The notes beneath the pieces are model-generated. The model did not search any database. It was not told the DNA's origin and worked only from the letters and a program-made list of their open reading frames with translations. DNA of 64,000 bases from Bacteroidota bacterium (GTDB lineage: Bacteria > Bacteroidota > Bacteroidia > UKL13-3), in the NCBI GenBank assembly GCA_027487835.1, contig JAIYCU010000044.1, forward strand, positions 124,001 through 188,000, given 5' to 3'. Made by a program: the position numbers and the translations under genes. Each line of letters starts with the position of its first letter. Within the stretch, counting starts at the first letter, position 1. Shown piece by piece: positions 8,643-16,780 of this stretch.

Positions 8643-10303
8643 CTCAAATTCACTATCTCTCCATTTACCACATCAATCACATAGGCCGCGGGTTCTTTAG
8701 GCAAACCTGGCATGCGCATAATTTCTCCAGCAACTGCCACAATAAATCCAGCGCCAGCATTGATAACCAAATTGTCTATATGAATGTTAAAGCCTTCTTC
8801 TGCGCCCACCAAGGAAGCATTTTCTGTAAAGCTAAATTGGGTTTTGGCAATGCAAACAGGTAAATGCGCTAATCCAAGTGCGTTTATTTTTTTTAGTGCA
8901 GTTTTTGCATTCTTGCCAAACGTAACAGATTTACCTTTATAAACTTTGGTTACAATTTTAAAAATCTTGTCTTCTATGCTATCACTCAATTCATAGGTAT
9001 GTACAATTGGTTTTGAGGCCTGTTTTTCTACAATTTCAACCACCTTTTTTGCGAGATTTACCGCGCCGTCGCCGCCTTTTGCAAAGCCTTCGTTAATGGC
9101 AAAATGAGCACCCATTTCCATACACCAATTTTCAATAAATGAAATTTCTTCTTCGGTATCAAAGCCAAATTTGTTAAGGGCAAGAATTACTGTTTGTCCA
9201 AATTGTTGCAAGTTTTCTATATGACGTTGAACATTCTTAATCCCTGCTTTTAAGCCTTCTAAATTGGGCTGCTTAATTAACTTTTCATCTACCTTTCCAT
9301 GTAGTTTTATACTTTGGGTAGTAGTTACCAATACACAAGCCTTTGGCGCAATACCTGCTGTTCTGCATTTAATATTCAAGAATTTTTCACCACCTAAATC
9401 AGAACCAAAACCAGATTCGGTTACCGTATATTCTGAATGCTGCAAAGCTGCTTTGGTTGCCATAATGCTATTGCAACCATGTGCAATATTGGCAAATGGT
9501 CCGCCATGTATAAAGGCAGCGCCGCCTTCTATGGTTTGAACCAAGTTTGGCATGAAAGCGTCTTTGAGCAAGGCCACTAATGCGCCTGCCACGCCAAGGT
9601 CTCTTACATAAAATGCTTCGTCATTGTATTTGTATCCTAACAAAATATTTTCTATTCTGTTGCGTAAATCCTCTAATGAATTTGCCAAACAGAAAATGGC
9701 CATAATTTCACTGGCAGGTGTAATGTCAAAGCCTGTTTCTGTTGGGATGCCATTGCAGCTGCCATTTAAGCCACTTAATATATAACGCAAGCTTCTATCA
9801 TTTACATCTAGCACCCTACGCCAAACTATTTGCTTTAAACCATTTGGGTTATTTTTGTTATAATATTGGTAGTTATCTAATAGTGCTGCCAAGGTGTTAT
9901 TGGCAGAAGTGATGGCATGAAAATCTCCAGTAAAATGCAGGTTTATATCTTCCATTGGTAAAACCTGCGAATAGCCGCCGCCGGCAGCCCCGCCTTTCAT
10001 TCCAAACACCGGCCCCAAGCTAGGTTCTCTTAAAGCAACAATTGCTTTTTTGCCAATTTTATTTAAACCCTGCGCAAGCGCAACAGACGTGGTGGTTTTT
10101 CCAGAACCACTTTTATTGGGTGTGGTAGCAGTTACCAATATCAAATTGCTTTGATTGATTTTATCAGCATTTGGTTCAAACCGAACCTTTGCTTTAAACC
10201 TGCCATAAGGTTCTAAAGCCTCTTCTAAAATACCAATGCTTGCAGCTATTTCTTTAATGGGTTTTAGGGCTACTTCGTGGGCTATTTCTATATCAGATTT
10301 CAT
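8639..10303 (-). CDS. fhs: Formate--tetrahydrofolate ligase
   Basis: A 554-residue enzyme making 10-formyl-THF from formate, THF and ATP in the cytoplasm. A P-loop is visible near residue 65 (NKSGSGKTTTSVALAQGL), as are the EPSLGPVFGMKGGAAGGG and DINLHFTGDFHAI motifs that define the family. The length is normal. It lies 6 bp after rocD and is probably co-transcribed with it. Exact GGTTTGAACC motif copies are present at 9533-9542 and 10173-10182, falling in different reading frames of the gene. Confidence 0.97.
   Translation of the reverse strand: MKSDIEIAHEVALKPIKEIAASIGILEEALEPYGRFKAKVRFEPNADKINQSNLILVTATTPNKSGSGKTTTSVALAQGLNKIGKKAIVALREPSLGPVFGMKGGAAGGGYSQVLPMEDINLHFTGDFHAITSANNTLAALLDNYQYYNKNNPNGLKQIVWRRVLDVNDRSLRYILSGLNGSCNGIPTETGFDITPASEIMAIFCLANSLEDLRNRIENILLGYKYNDEAFYVRDLGVAGALVALLKDAFMPNLVQTIEGGAAFIHGGPFANIAHGCNSIMATKAALQHSEYTVTESGFGSDLGGEKFLNIKCRTAGIAPKACVLVTTTQSIKLHGKVDEKLIKQPNLEGLKAGIKNVQRHIENLQQFGQTVILALNKFGFDTEEEISFIENWCMEMGAHFAINEGFAKGGDGAVNLAKKVVEIVEKQASKPIVHTYELSDSIEDKIFKIVTKVYKGKSVTFGKNAKTALKKINALGLAHLPVCIAKTQFSFTENASLVGAEEGFNIHIDNLVINAGAGFIVAVAGEIMRMPGLPKEPAAYVIDVVNGEIVNLS
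9533..9542 (+). repeat. GGTTTGAACC motif, copy 3
   Basis: Exact copy in fhs; the coding strand reads Val-Gln-Thr. Confidence 0.9.
10173..10182 (-). repeat. GGTTTGAACC motif, copy 4
   Basis: Exact copy in fhs, in the third frame; the coding strand reads Arg-Phe-Glu-Pro. Confidence 0.9.
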
Positions 10304-10309
10304 AGGGTC

Positions 10310-11551
10310 TTAATTATTTAAAGCCAACAAGGTACTTTCAATAATATCACAAGCCTCATGCATTTGAGAGGCATTGATAGTAAGGGGAGGAGCAAACCTT
10401 ATAATATTGCCATGAGTTTGCTTGGCTAACAAACCATTTTCTTTTAACATTAAGCAAATCTCCCAACCAGAGTGATCATTAAAAGGTTCTATAACAATTG
10501 CGTTTAATAAACCTTTTCCCCGCACATCAAGTATTAAGCTTGTTTTGGCCATTAAGTTTGTCATTCGGGCCCTAAAAATAATACCCATTGCCTCTGCATT
10601 TTCAGATAGATTTTCATCTTTTAAAACTTTTAGGGCAGTTGTAGCCACCGCGCAAGCCAAAGGATTACCACCATATGTAGAGCCATGCTCACCTGGTTTA
10701 ATGGTTAACATAATTTCATCGTTTGCCAAAACTGCAGAAATGGGTAATAATCCTCCCGAGAGGGCTTTCCCTAAAATAAGAATATCAGGTTTAACCGCTT
10801 CATGATCGCATGCCAACATTTTACCTGTTCTGCAAAGTCCAGTTTGCACTTCGTCTGCAATCATTAGCACGTTGTATTTTGTGCAAAGTGCGCGCACCTT
10901 TTGCAAATATCCTGCATCTGGAACCACTACGCCTGCCTCACCTTGAATGGGTTCAAACATAAATCCAGCAATGTTAGGGTCTGATGCCAAAGTATTTTCT
11001 AATACCGTTATGTCATTGTACGGGATTAAACTAAATCCAGGCATGAATGGTCCAAATCCGGCATAACTGCTAGGGTCGCTACTAGAGCTAATGGCCGCCA
11101 TTGTTCTTCCCCAGAAGTTTCCTTCTACAAAAATAATTTTGGCTTGATTTTCTGGAATTTGTTTAACAGAATATCCCCAGCGTCTGGCCAATTTTATGGC
11201 TGTTTCGCCGCCTTCTACGCCTGTATTCATAGGAAGCACTTTGTCGTATCCAAAGTACTTAGTGATAAATTTTTCGTATTCACCTAACCTGTTGTTGTGA
11301 AAAGCACGACTGGTTAAGGCTATTTTTGAAGCTTGTGTAGTAAGCGCTTCAATTATTTTTGGATGGGCATGGCCTTGATTCACCGCGCTGTAAGCAGAAA
11401 GAAAGTCGAAATACTGTTTGCCTTCTACATCCCAAACAAATATCCCTTCACCTTTTTCGATTACTACCGGAATTGGATGGTAATTGTGTGCACCATACTT
11501 GTCTTCAAGTTCGATAAAATAACTGCTGCTTTTTGTTTCACTCGCTATCAT
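10310..11551 (-). CDS. rocD: Ornithine--oxo-acid aminotransferase
   Basis: A 413-residue class-III PLP aminotransferase. It converts ornithine and 2-oxoglutarate to glutamate semialdehyde and glutamate in arginine/proline metabolism. The N-terminal [16 protein letters not shown] is diagnostic for ornithine aminotransferase; the PLP lysine lies in [10 protein letters not shown] and the cofactor Asp in [13 protein letters not shown] -7-like element TACTTTTG (minus strand, 11563-11556) sits only 5 bp before the ATG. The mRNA could therefore be nearly leaderless, or the match may be fortuitous, since no -33 partner is evident. fhs follows after 6 bp. Confidence 0.95.
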   Translation of the reverse strand: MIASETKSSSYFIELEDKYGAHNYHPIPVVIEKGEGIFVWDVEGKQYFDFLSAYSAVNQGHAHPKIIEALTTQASKIALTSRAFHNNRLGEYEKFITKYFGYDKVLPMNTGVEGGETAIKLARRWGYSVKQIPENQAKIIFVEGNFWGRTMAAISSSSDPSSYAGFGPFMPGFSLIPYNDITVLENTLASDPNIAGFMFEPIQGEAGVVVPDAGYLQKVRALCTKYNVLMIADEVQTGLCRTGKMLACDHEAVKPDILILGKALSGGLLPISAVLANDEIMLTIKPGEHGSTYGGNPLACAVATTALKVLKDENLSENAEAMGIIFRARMTNLMAKTSLILDVRGKGLLNAIVIEPFNDHSGWEICLMLKENGLLAKQTHGNIIRFAPPLTINASQMHEACDIIESTLLALNN

Positions 11552-11630
11552 AGGGCAAAAGTAAGTATTTTACCCAAAGTGGCCTAATTTGAAGGGCATT
11601 CAAAACCACACTCAAAATGCTTTAAAGGCA

Positions 11631-11666
11631 AAAGGGCGCGGCAAGATTTATCTTGCCGCGCCCTTT
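11631..11666 (-). terminator. Rho-independent terminator of the TonB receptor/type IX cargo operon
   Basis: A perfect 16-bp GC-rich stem (arms 11631-11646 and 11651-11666) with a 4-base loop and T-rich flank, 22 bp past the stop of the type IX secreted protein gene. rocD reads away from it on the same strand, so it insulates rocD. Confidence 0.92.
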
Positions 11667-11688
11667 TAATATAATACAAGAAAGCTCT

Positions 11689-13773
11689 TTAGTTTTTGAT
11701 GATGCGCTTAATTTGCCTGTCATCACCATTTTTTATTTCTAACAAATAGATACCCGCCTCAAGTGATGAGGCGTCTACTGAAATACTTCCCAAACCAAAG
11801 GCAGTCAGTTTTTCTTTGCCTTGTAAATCATATACTACAATCTCAATTGGATTGGTATCTAGGCTTGAAGTCACATTTATTTGCCCATCAAATGGATTGG
11901 GCGATATAGAAATATGGTCAAAATTACGGATGATTTTAATGATATTACTTGTTTCAGTAATCCCATCAAAGTCTATTTGTACCAAACGGTAATAGGTATT
12001 TTCAAAAATATTGGCATCAATAAACTCATATTGATTCAATTTTTGGCTATTGCCTTGCCCTGCAACAAAAGCAATGGTTTCAAACTTGATTCCGTCTGTC
12101 GACTTTTCAATATAAAAACCTTTATTATTAGTCTCACTAGAAGTTTCCCAAGTTAAACGCGAAATACCATTATCATAAAATCCCGTAAAGCTGCGCAAGG
12201 TAACAGGAAGTGGGTTGGTAGTGGCGTTTCCACCCATGTATAATCTAAAGGTAGTAGGAACTACCTGAAAGGCTGTTCTTGTAGCAGACGATCCACTTCC
12301 ACTGGCATGCACACCACCAGGCATACCAAATGTAATGCCATTATCAGCAGAGGCAATTATTCTATTCTCAGCCGCATTTGCTATACCAGCTATTCCATTG
12401 GCATCTATACTCAGGGTTATATTTAAGGCTGTTAAGCCATTATTTACAGAACCTGTCCAATACATATTTGATCTTCTATTTACTGTATAAGCACCATCGC
12501 TGATATTACTAATACTAGTGCCACTTATTCCACTATCTATGTGCATTACAGAAATATTACCACCTGCCATAGGTGCTGAAACAAAGTTTACCGTTACGGG
12601 TCTATAAAAATTGTTTGAACCTACTGGAAATAAAGTTATACCTGTTGTTGAGCTACTTACAAAACGATTAAGCTTGCCAACCAGGGTGCCGCTGGTTCTT
12701 AGCAATGTTGCATTGGCTAGGGTACCTAAGATTAAACTGTCCGTGGCTGGAATAGAAAGGTTTCCTGCAATCATTTGTAAGGTGTCTGAAATACTGCGCG
12801 TGCCTGTAATGGTGATACCATTTGAATTATTAATTACTAATTTTTTAATGATCAAATTTGCAGGAAATTCTCCTCCAAGGGTTTGTGCCGTTGTTCCCGC
12901 ATATTCTAAAGTACTTCCAGTTTTGTAATCATAGTTTGTAACAACACTAGTATAGGCTGCTGAGTTGGTCATGCTAACTTTTCCGCCATTGCCAACAACT
13001 AAGTTTAAAGCATCTAAGCCTCTAGCAGCACTTGCAGCCAATTCTAAGGTTCCGTTAACAACAATAGAATCACATTGTGCACCTGCAGTGGCTGTTCTTC
13101 TTATTGATCCAGATAAAGTAAGTTTTGCACCTGCATTGATAATCAAATCTCCGGTACTGGCAGCTCCATTATCTGGGCGTATATCGTTTCCACTATTGGT
13201 TTGCAGTGTTCCAGAAATAATAGTAATTCTATTTGCTTTGAACCCACTATTAAAAGAAGCGATTTGGTTAGGGTTTAGAGCAACCTCCAAGTTCCATCCT
13301 GGAGGATTATTTCCCCATTGGCCTGTAAGTGTAGCCGCTCTTGTATTTCCTACAAGTCTTATTGCGCTCCCTGCAGTTGAGGTGTTTATCCAAGTGGCCA
13401 AATTAGGAAGGGAAGTTGAATAGGTTACAGGAAAAACATTAATTGCCGAAGCATAACAAGCCAAATTTCCATTAACATTAAGAATAAAACCAGCCAAATT
13501 TAACCTCGCTGAACTCGCATTATGTAAATTCAATGTGTAGCAAGTTTCATTTTGTATTAGGTTAATTAGGTGTCCAGTTTGAATGTAAACCGTATCATTT
13601 GCCCCGGGTATTTGCCCTGTTGTTGCGGCGGACCAAGCCGTGCCATTGTATCTTTCCCAACTAGCAATGGCGTTCCAATTTCCAGTAGTAACTACCGATC
13701 TGTAAGCAAATTGAGCAAAGGCTATATTGCCCAAAAATGTTACAAATAATAACATTAGGTTGAATTTTTTCAT
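11689..13773 (-). CDS. Secreted beta-repeat protein with type IX secretion sorting domain
   Basis: A 694-residue protein with a Sec signal peptide (residues 1-20, ending IAFAQ). It continues with a WNAIASWERYNG segment and many Gly/Asn/Thr-rich beta-strand repeats resembling a parallel beta-helix, then a Fn3-like region (about 520-610: LRSFTGFYDNGISRLTWET). The C-terminal domain (about 620-694) has ISPNPFDG, an ELQGK-like VYDLQGKEK and GIYLLEIKNGD, ending in a basic strand: the classical type A sorting signal. It is thus predicted to be exported through the outer membrane by type IX secretion and surface-anchored or released. It lies 18 bp after a TonB receptor gene. The binding target is unknown. 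Confidence 0.85.
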   Translation of the reverse strand: MKKFNLMLLFVTFLGNIAFAQFAYRSVVTTGNWNAIASWERYNGTAWSAATTGQIPGANDTVYIQTGHLINLIQNETCYTLNLHNASSARLNLAGFILNVNGNLACYASAINVFPVTYSTSLPNLATWINTSTAGSAIRLVGNTRAATLTGQWGNNPPGWNLEVALNPNQIASFNSGFKANRITIISGTLQTNSGNDIRPDNGAASTGDLIINAGAKLTLSGSIRRTATAGAQCDSIVVNGTLELAASAARGLDALNLVVGNGGKVSMTNSAAYTSVVTNYDYKTGSTLEYAGTTAQTLGGEFPANLIIKKLVINNSNGITITGTRSISDTLQMIAGNLSIPATDSLILGTLANATLLRTSGTLVGKLNRFVSSSTTGITLFPVGSNNFYRPVTVNFVSAPMAGGNISVMHIDSGISGTSISNISDGAYTVNRRSNMYWTGSVNNGLTALNITLSIDANGIAGIANAAENRIIASADNGITFGMPGGVHASGSGSSATRTAFQVVPTTFRLYMGGNATTNPLPVTLRSFTGFYDNGISRLTWETSSETNNKGFYIEKSTDGIKFETIAFVAGQGNSQKLNQYEFIDANIFENTYYRLVQIDFDGITETSNIIKIIRNFDHISISPNPFDGQINVTSSLDTNPIEIVVYDLQGKEKLTAFGLGSISVDASSLEAGIYLLEIKNGDDRQIKRIIKN

Positions 13774-13791
13774 TATATAAAAATTGAAGAT

Positions 13792-16653
13792 TTAAAATTT
13801 AAAAGTTAAGCCAAGCATAATATGTCTTTGTTCTAAGAATCTTGCTGGATTGGTTGGGGGTGGGCCGCTAACTCCCAAGCGGGGGTCAACATATCTAGGG
13901 TCAACCCAAGAATCTGGCACATTATCTCCCATACGGTATGCTCTGCCTGTTACTGGATTAATAATGGCGGCATTTTGATTGTTAAACAAGTTGGTAATTT
14001 GCAGGTTGAAACCCAAAGTTGATTTTTTTACCTTCCAATACTTACTAAAGGTAAAATCTGCCCAAAACCAAGGGGTGCCAATTTTGCTCCAACGGGCATC
14101 TGGGTCGGGGTTTTCAACAAAAATAGGACGCCCAGTGCTTGGATCATTTCTGTCAAAAATAAAAGGTGTATATCTTACCCCAGTTCTAAATACGGTTTCA
14201 AAATAGAAACTCATATTGTTTAACCACGGCAGGTTAAAAAGGCCTCCCTTTTTTTCAATTTTAAAAACATGATTGGTTTTAAAATCAAAAGGAACATCCC
14301 AAGGTAAATAATATTCCTTGGTATCCTCTACGGCACCTGTTGCTAGAATGTCTTTTAATGCCTCATTTGCAGAAGCGCTTTGCCCCGTGCTTACCATATA
14401 CGTGAAGGCTGCTTGTCCCTGATACCAATTTTTATAGCGCTTTATATAATTTACCTCTAAACCTCTTGTGCGGGCATAATCGCTATTGATGCGTATAGTT
14501 CTTGAAACTTCCCTGCCTGTAATGTCTTTGATAATTACAGAAGTTGTAGTTACAAAATCATATTTATCTTTAAAAAATGCTGAAATAGTTAGGGCATCGT
14601 TTGAACCCAAGGCGCTTTTTAATCCAATTTCATAACTGATATCAACCTCTGGGTTTAGGTTAGGATTCCCAACTCTCGAAAGGGTAGAACGGTCTTGGTA
14701 ATTTGGGTTCAAACCAGGATAAATAAAACTTGGATGCGGCAATATGGTGGTATGACCATAATTAAAATAAAGCATTTTGTTTTCTGCTATTGGGAAGGTC
14801 GCATTTATTTTAGGCAAGAACCTAAATTTATACCTTAGGTTTCCAATTTTTACAGAACTATTCTTATAATCCTCTCTAATGGCATCAAGGATAGGTGCTC
14901 TAGGGTCTTCAACTGCATCATCAACATACTTCCCAGGTGCCCAATATTCAAAACGTCCACCAATACTTGCAATTAAACCTTTATATTTAATTTGGTCTGT
15001 AATAAAGAAACCACCGCGCCTAGGGCTTACTTGCCAAACATCGCTTTGTTGACCTAATCGAAAGGTTTGTGAGGAGGTGCCATCTGCCAATTGAATGGGT
15101 GCGCCAATCCAGGGGCGCACAATATCAATCCAAAGCATTTCTTGGAACTTCATTTCAAAACCAAAGGTGAGCTTATTGAGGGAATTCTTGCTGAAATAAT
15201 TCCCTGTTGCCTTGGCCACATATTCTTCTAAATAATGATGGTGCCATAAGGTTGCAATGCCATTGTTATTGAAGAATCCCGAGGCTGGATTAATAAAAAC
15301 AACACTGTCATTGGCTGTTTTTGGGAATATTTCTATTGGAAATTGATTGATAGAACTTGGGTCAAAAACTTGGTCAACATTCATTGGACGCCAATCTCTG
15401 CCATTTGCATCTGCTCTTAATTGCACCAAAAATCTCGAAACAGTTGCATTGTAACTTAAACGTTTATTTACAGAATGTTTAAAGTTTAACATTTGCATAA
15501 AAGCTTCATGTGTAAAGGTATTGGCATTGTCCATTTGCTGACTAAAGTTATATTGATAGCCTGGCTGAAACGGAACATCATTTCCAAAAATCCTTAACAT
15601 ATTAACATCTTGGTTTATAGATAAACTGCGAAGCACAGTACCTGTTAACATTTTACCTTTTTTAAAGTCGTAGCTAAACTTTACAAAACCACTCCATCGA
15701 TTATCTTGAAAAGGGGTCCAACGGGTGTCACTCATGCCTCTTTCATTTAAGATGGAAGATTGAATTTGGTTGGCGGGGTTTCTATAAAATTCGTCGGTAA
15801 AGGATGCCCTAAGAGCCGTATTAAATTTTAAGCGGCCATCCAATGCTTTTTTGAAGAGGGGTGTGCCTAAGTTTAATTCCAACACTTGACTGTTCCAGGT
15901 GCTAATCCAATCATTGTTGAACCCAAGGTTATCTCTTTTATACGAACCGCTTATGTCTAATTTATTGCCAGCCGTTTTGGTTTTTGCGCTCACCACACCT
16001 GCGGTGGCATCTCCAATTTCTGCGCCTACCCCACCTGTTGTAATTTCAATTTCTCCAATGGCATTTGCACCAATATCCAGGCCAAATCCAGTGCCGGCCA
16101 TTGGATCAGTAACCGAAACGCCATCAATATAAGTGCCTGTTTCGTAGGTTCTACTTCCTCTGATGCTTACTCCCGCCGGCGATTGAATGACCCCTGGCTG
16201 TGTATTGATTATTTTTTGTAATTGTCTGGCTGGCGCCAATTCGATGTTTTCTTGGCTAATGGTGTTTAAGCTTTGACCTTTTTCAATATCAATCAGGGGT
16301 TTTTTCCCAACAATAACCACTTCATCAATGTTTGCTGTAGATTCAATCAATTGAAAGGTTCCTAGGTCCTTGATTTCGCCTGCCTTTAAACGAACACCTG
16401 TTTGGATTACTTTTTTATATCCAATATAACTTATCTCAATTGCATATTCTCCAGGCTTAATATTTTTTATTATAAACTTGCCATTGGCATCACTGGCTGT
16501 GCCAAATGAGGTACCTTTAATCAAAACTGTAACACCTGGTAATTCTGATTGGTCTTTTTTATCTATAATTTTTCCACTAATACTCGCGGTGGTTTGAGCC
16601 AGCAACATTGTTGGAAGAAAAATAATCGCCAGAAGATGTAAAATTCTGTTCAT
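13792..16653 (-). CDS. TonB-dependent outer-membrane receptor with carboxypeptidase-like regulatory domain
   Basis: A 953-residue protein with a signal peptide (residues 1-19, ending LLAQ), a carboxypeptidase-regulatory-like beta-sandwich (about 22-110: SGKIIDKKDQSELPGV, IKPGEYAIEISYIGY), a plug domain (about 115-240: QPGVIQSPAGVSIRGSR, YIDGVSVTDPM) and a 22-strand barrel ending in FKF. It imports a substrate using TonB energy. There is no SusD-type partner next to it, so it is not a classical glycan-uptake pair. The neighbour is a type IX cargo that may be its accessory (inference). The substrate cannot be read from the sequence. An exact GGTTTGAACC motif encodes GLNP at 14706-14715. Confidence 0.92.
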   Translation of the reverse strand: MNRILHLLAIIFLPTMLLAQTTASISGKIIDKKDQSELPGVTVLIKGTSFGTASDANGKFIIKNIKPGEYAIEISYIGYKKVIQTGVRLKAGEIKDLGTFQLIESTANIDEVVIVGKKPLIDIEKGQSLNTISQENIELAPARQLQKIINTQPGVIQSPAGVSIRGSRTYETGTYIDGVSVTDPMAGTGFGLDIGANAIGEIEITTGGVGAEIGDATAGVVSAKTKTAGNKLDISGSYKRDNLGFNNDWISTWNSQVLELNLGTPLFKKALDGRLKFNTALRASFTDEFYRNPANQIQSSILNERGMSDTRWTPFQDNRWSGFVKFSYDFKKGKMLTGTVLRSLSINQDVNMLRIFGNDVPFQPGYQYNFSQQMDNANTFTHEAFMQMLNFKHSVNKRLSYNATVSRFLVQLRADANGRDWRPMNVDQVFDPSSINQFPIEIFPKTANDSVVFINPASGFFNNNGIATLWHHHYLEEYVAKATGNYFSKNSLNKLTFGFEMKFQEMLWIDIVRPWIGAPIQLADGTSSQTFRLGQQSDVWQVSPRRGGFFITDQIKYKGLIASIGGRFEYWAPGKYVDDAVEDPRAPILDAIREDYKNSSVKIGNLRYKFRFLPKINATFPIAENKMLYFNYGHTTILPHPSFIYPGLNPNYQDRSTLSRVGNPNLNPEVDISYEIGLKSALGSNDALTISAFFKDKYDFVTTTSVIIKDITGREVSRTIRINSDYARTRGLEVNYIKRYKNWYQGQAAFTYMVSTGQSASANEALKDILATGAVEDTKEYYLPWDVPFDFKTNHVFKIEKKGGLFNLPWLNNMSFYFETVFRTGVRYTPFIFDRNDPSTGRPIFVENPDPDARWSKIGTPWFWADFTFSKYWKVKKSTLGFNLQITNLFNNQNAAIINPVTGRAYRMGDNVPDSWVDPRYVDPRLGVSGPPPTNPARFLEQRHIMLGLTFKF
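14706..14715 (-). repeat. GGTTTGAACC motif, copy 5
   Basis: Exact copy in the TonB receptor gene; the coding strand reads Gly-Leu-Asn-Pro. Confidence 0.9.
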
Positions 16654-16737
16654 CAGGTAGTTTTTGTTTTGCTATTATAGCCCTGCAAAATAAAACAAAT
16701 GTGCTGAAGTAAAAACAGTAAATAATAACTTAATGCT

Positions 16738-16747
16738 GGTTTGAACC
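16738..16747 (+). repeat. GGTTTGAACC motif, copy 6 (intergenic)
   Basis: Exact copy in the 127-bp gap between the TonB receptor gene and the first fused E1 gene. Confidence 0.9.
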
Positions 16748-16780
16748 TAAATTACATTTAGGTGCTAAGGATTTTTAGTT

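Noticed and set aside
12965-13423. Long open frame (152 codons) on the plus strand inside the type IX cargo gene
   Set aside because: Antisense shadow of a Ser/Thr/Ala-rich repeat protein; the sense protein has a signal peptide and a sorting domain.
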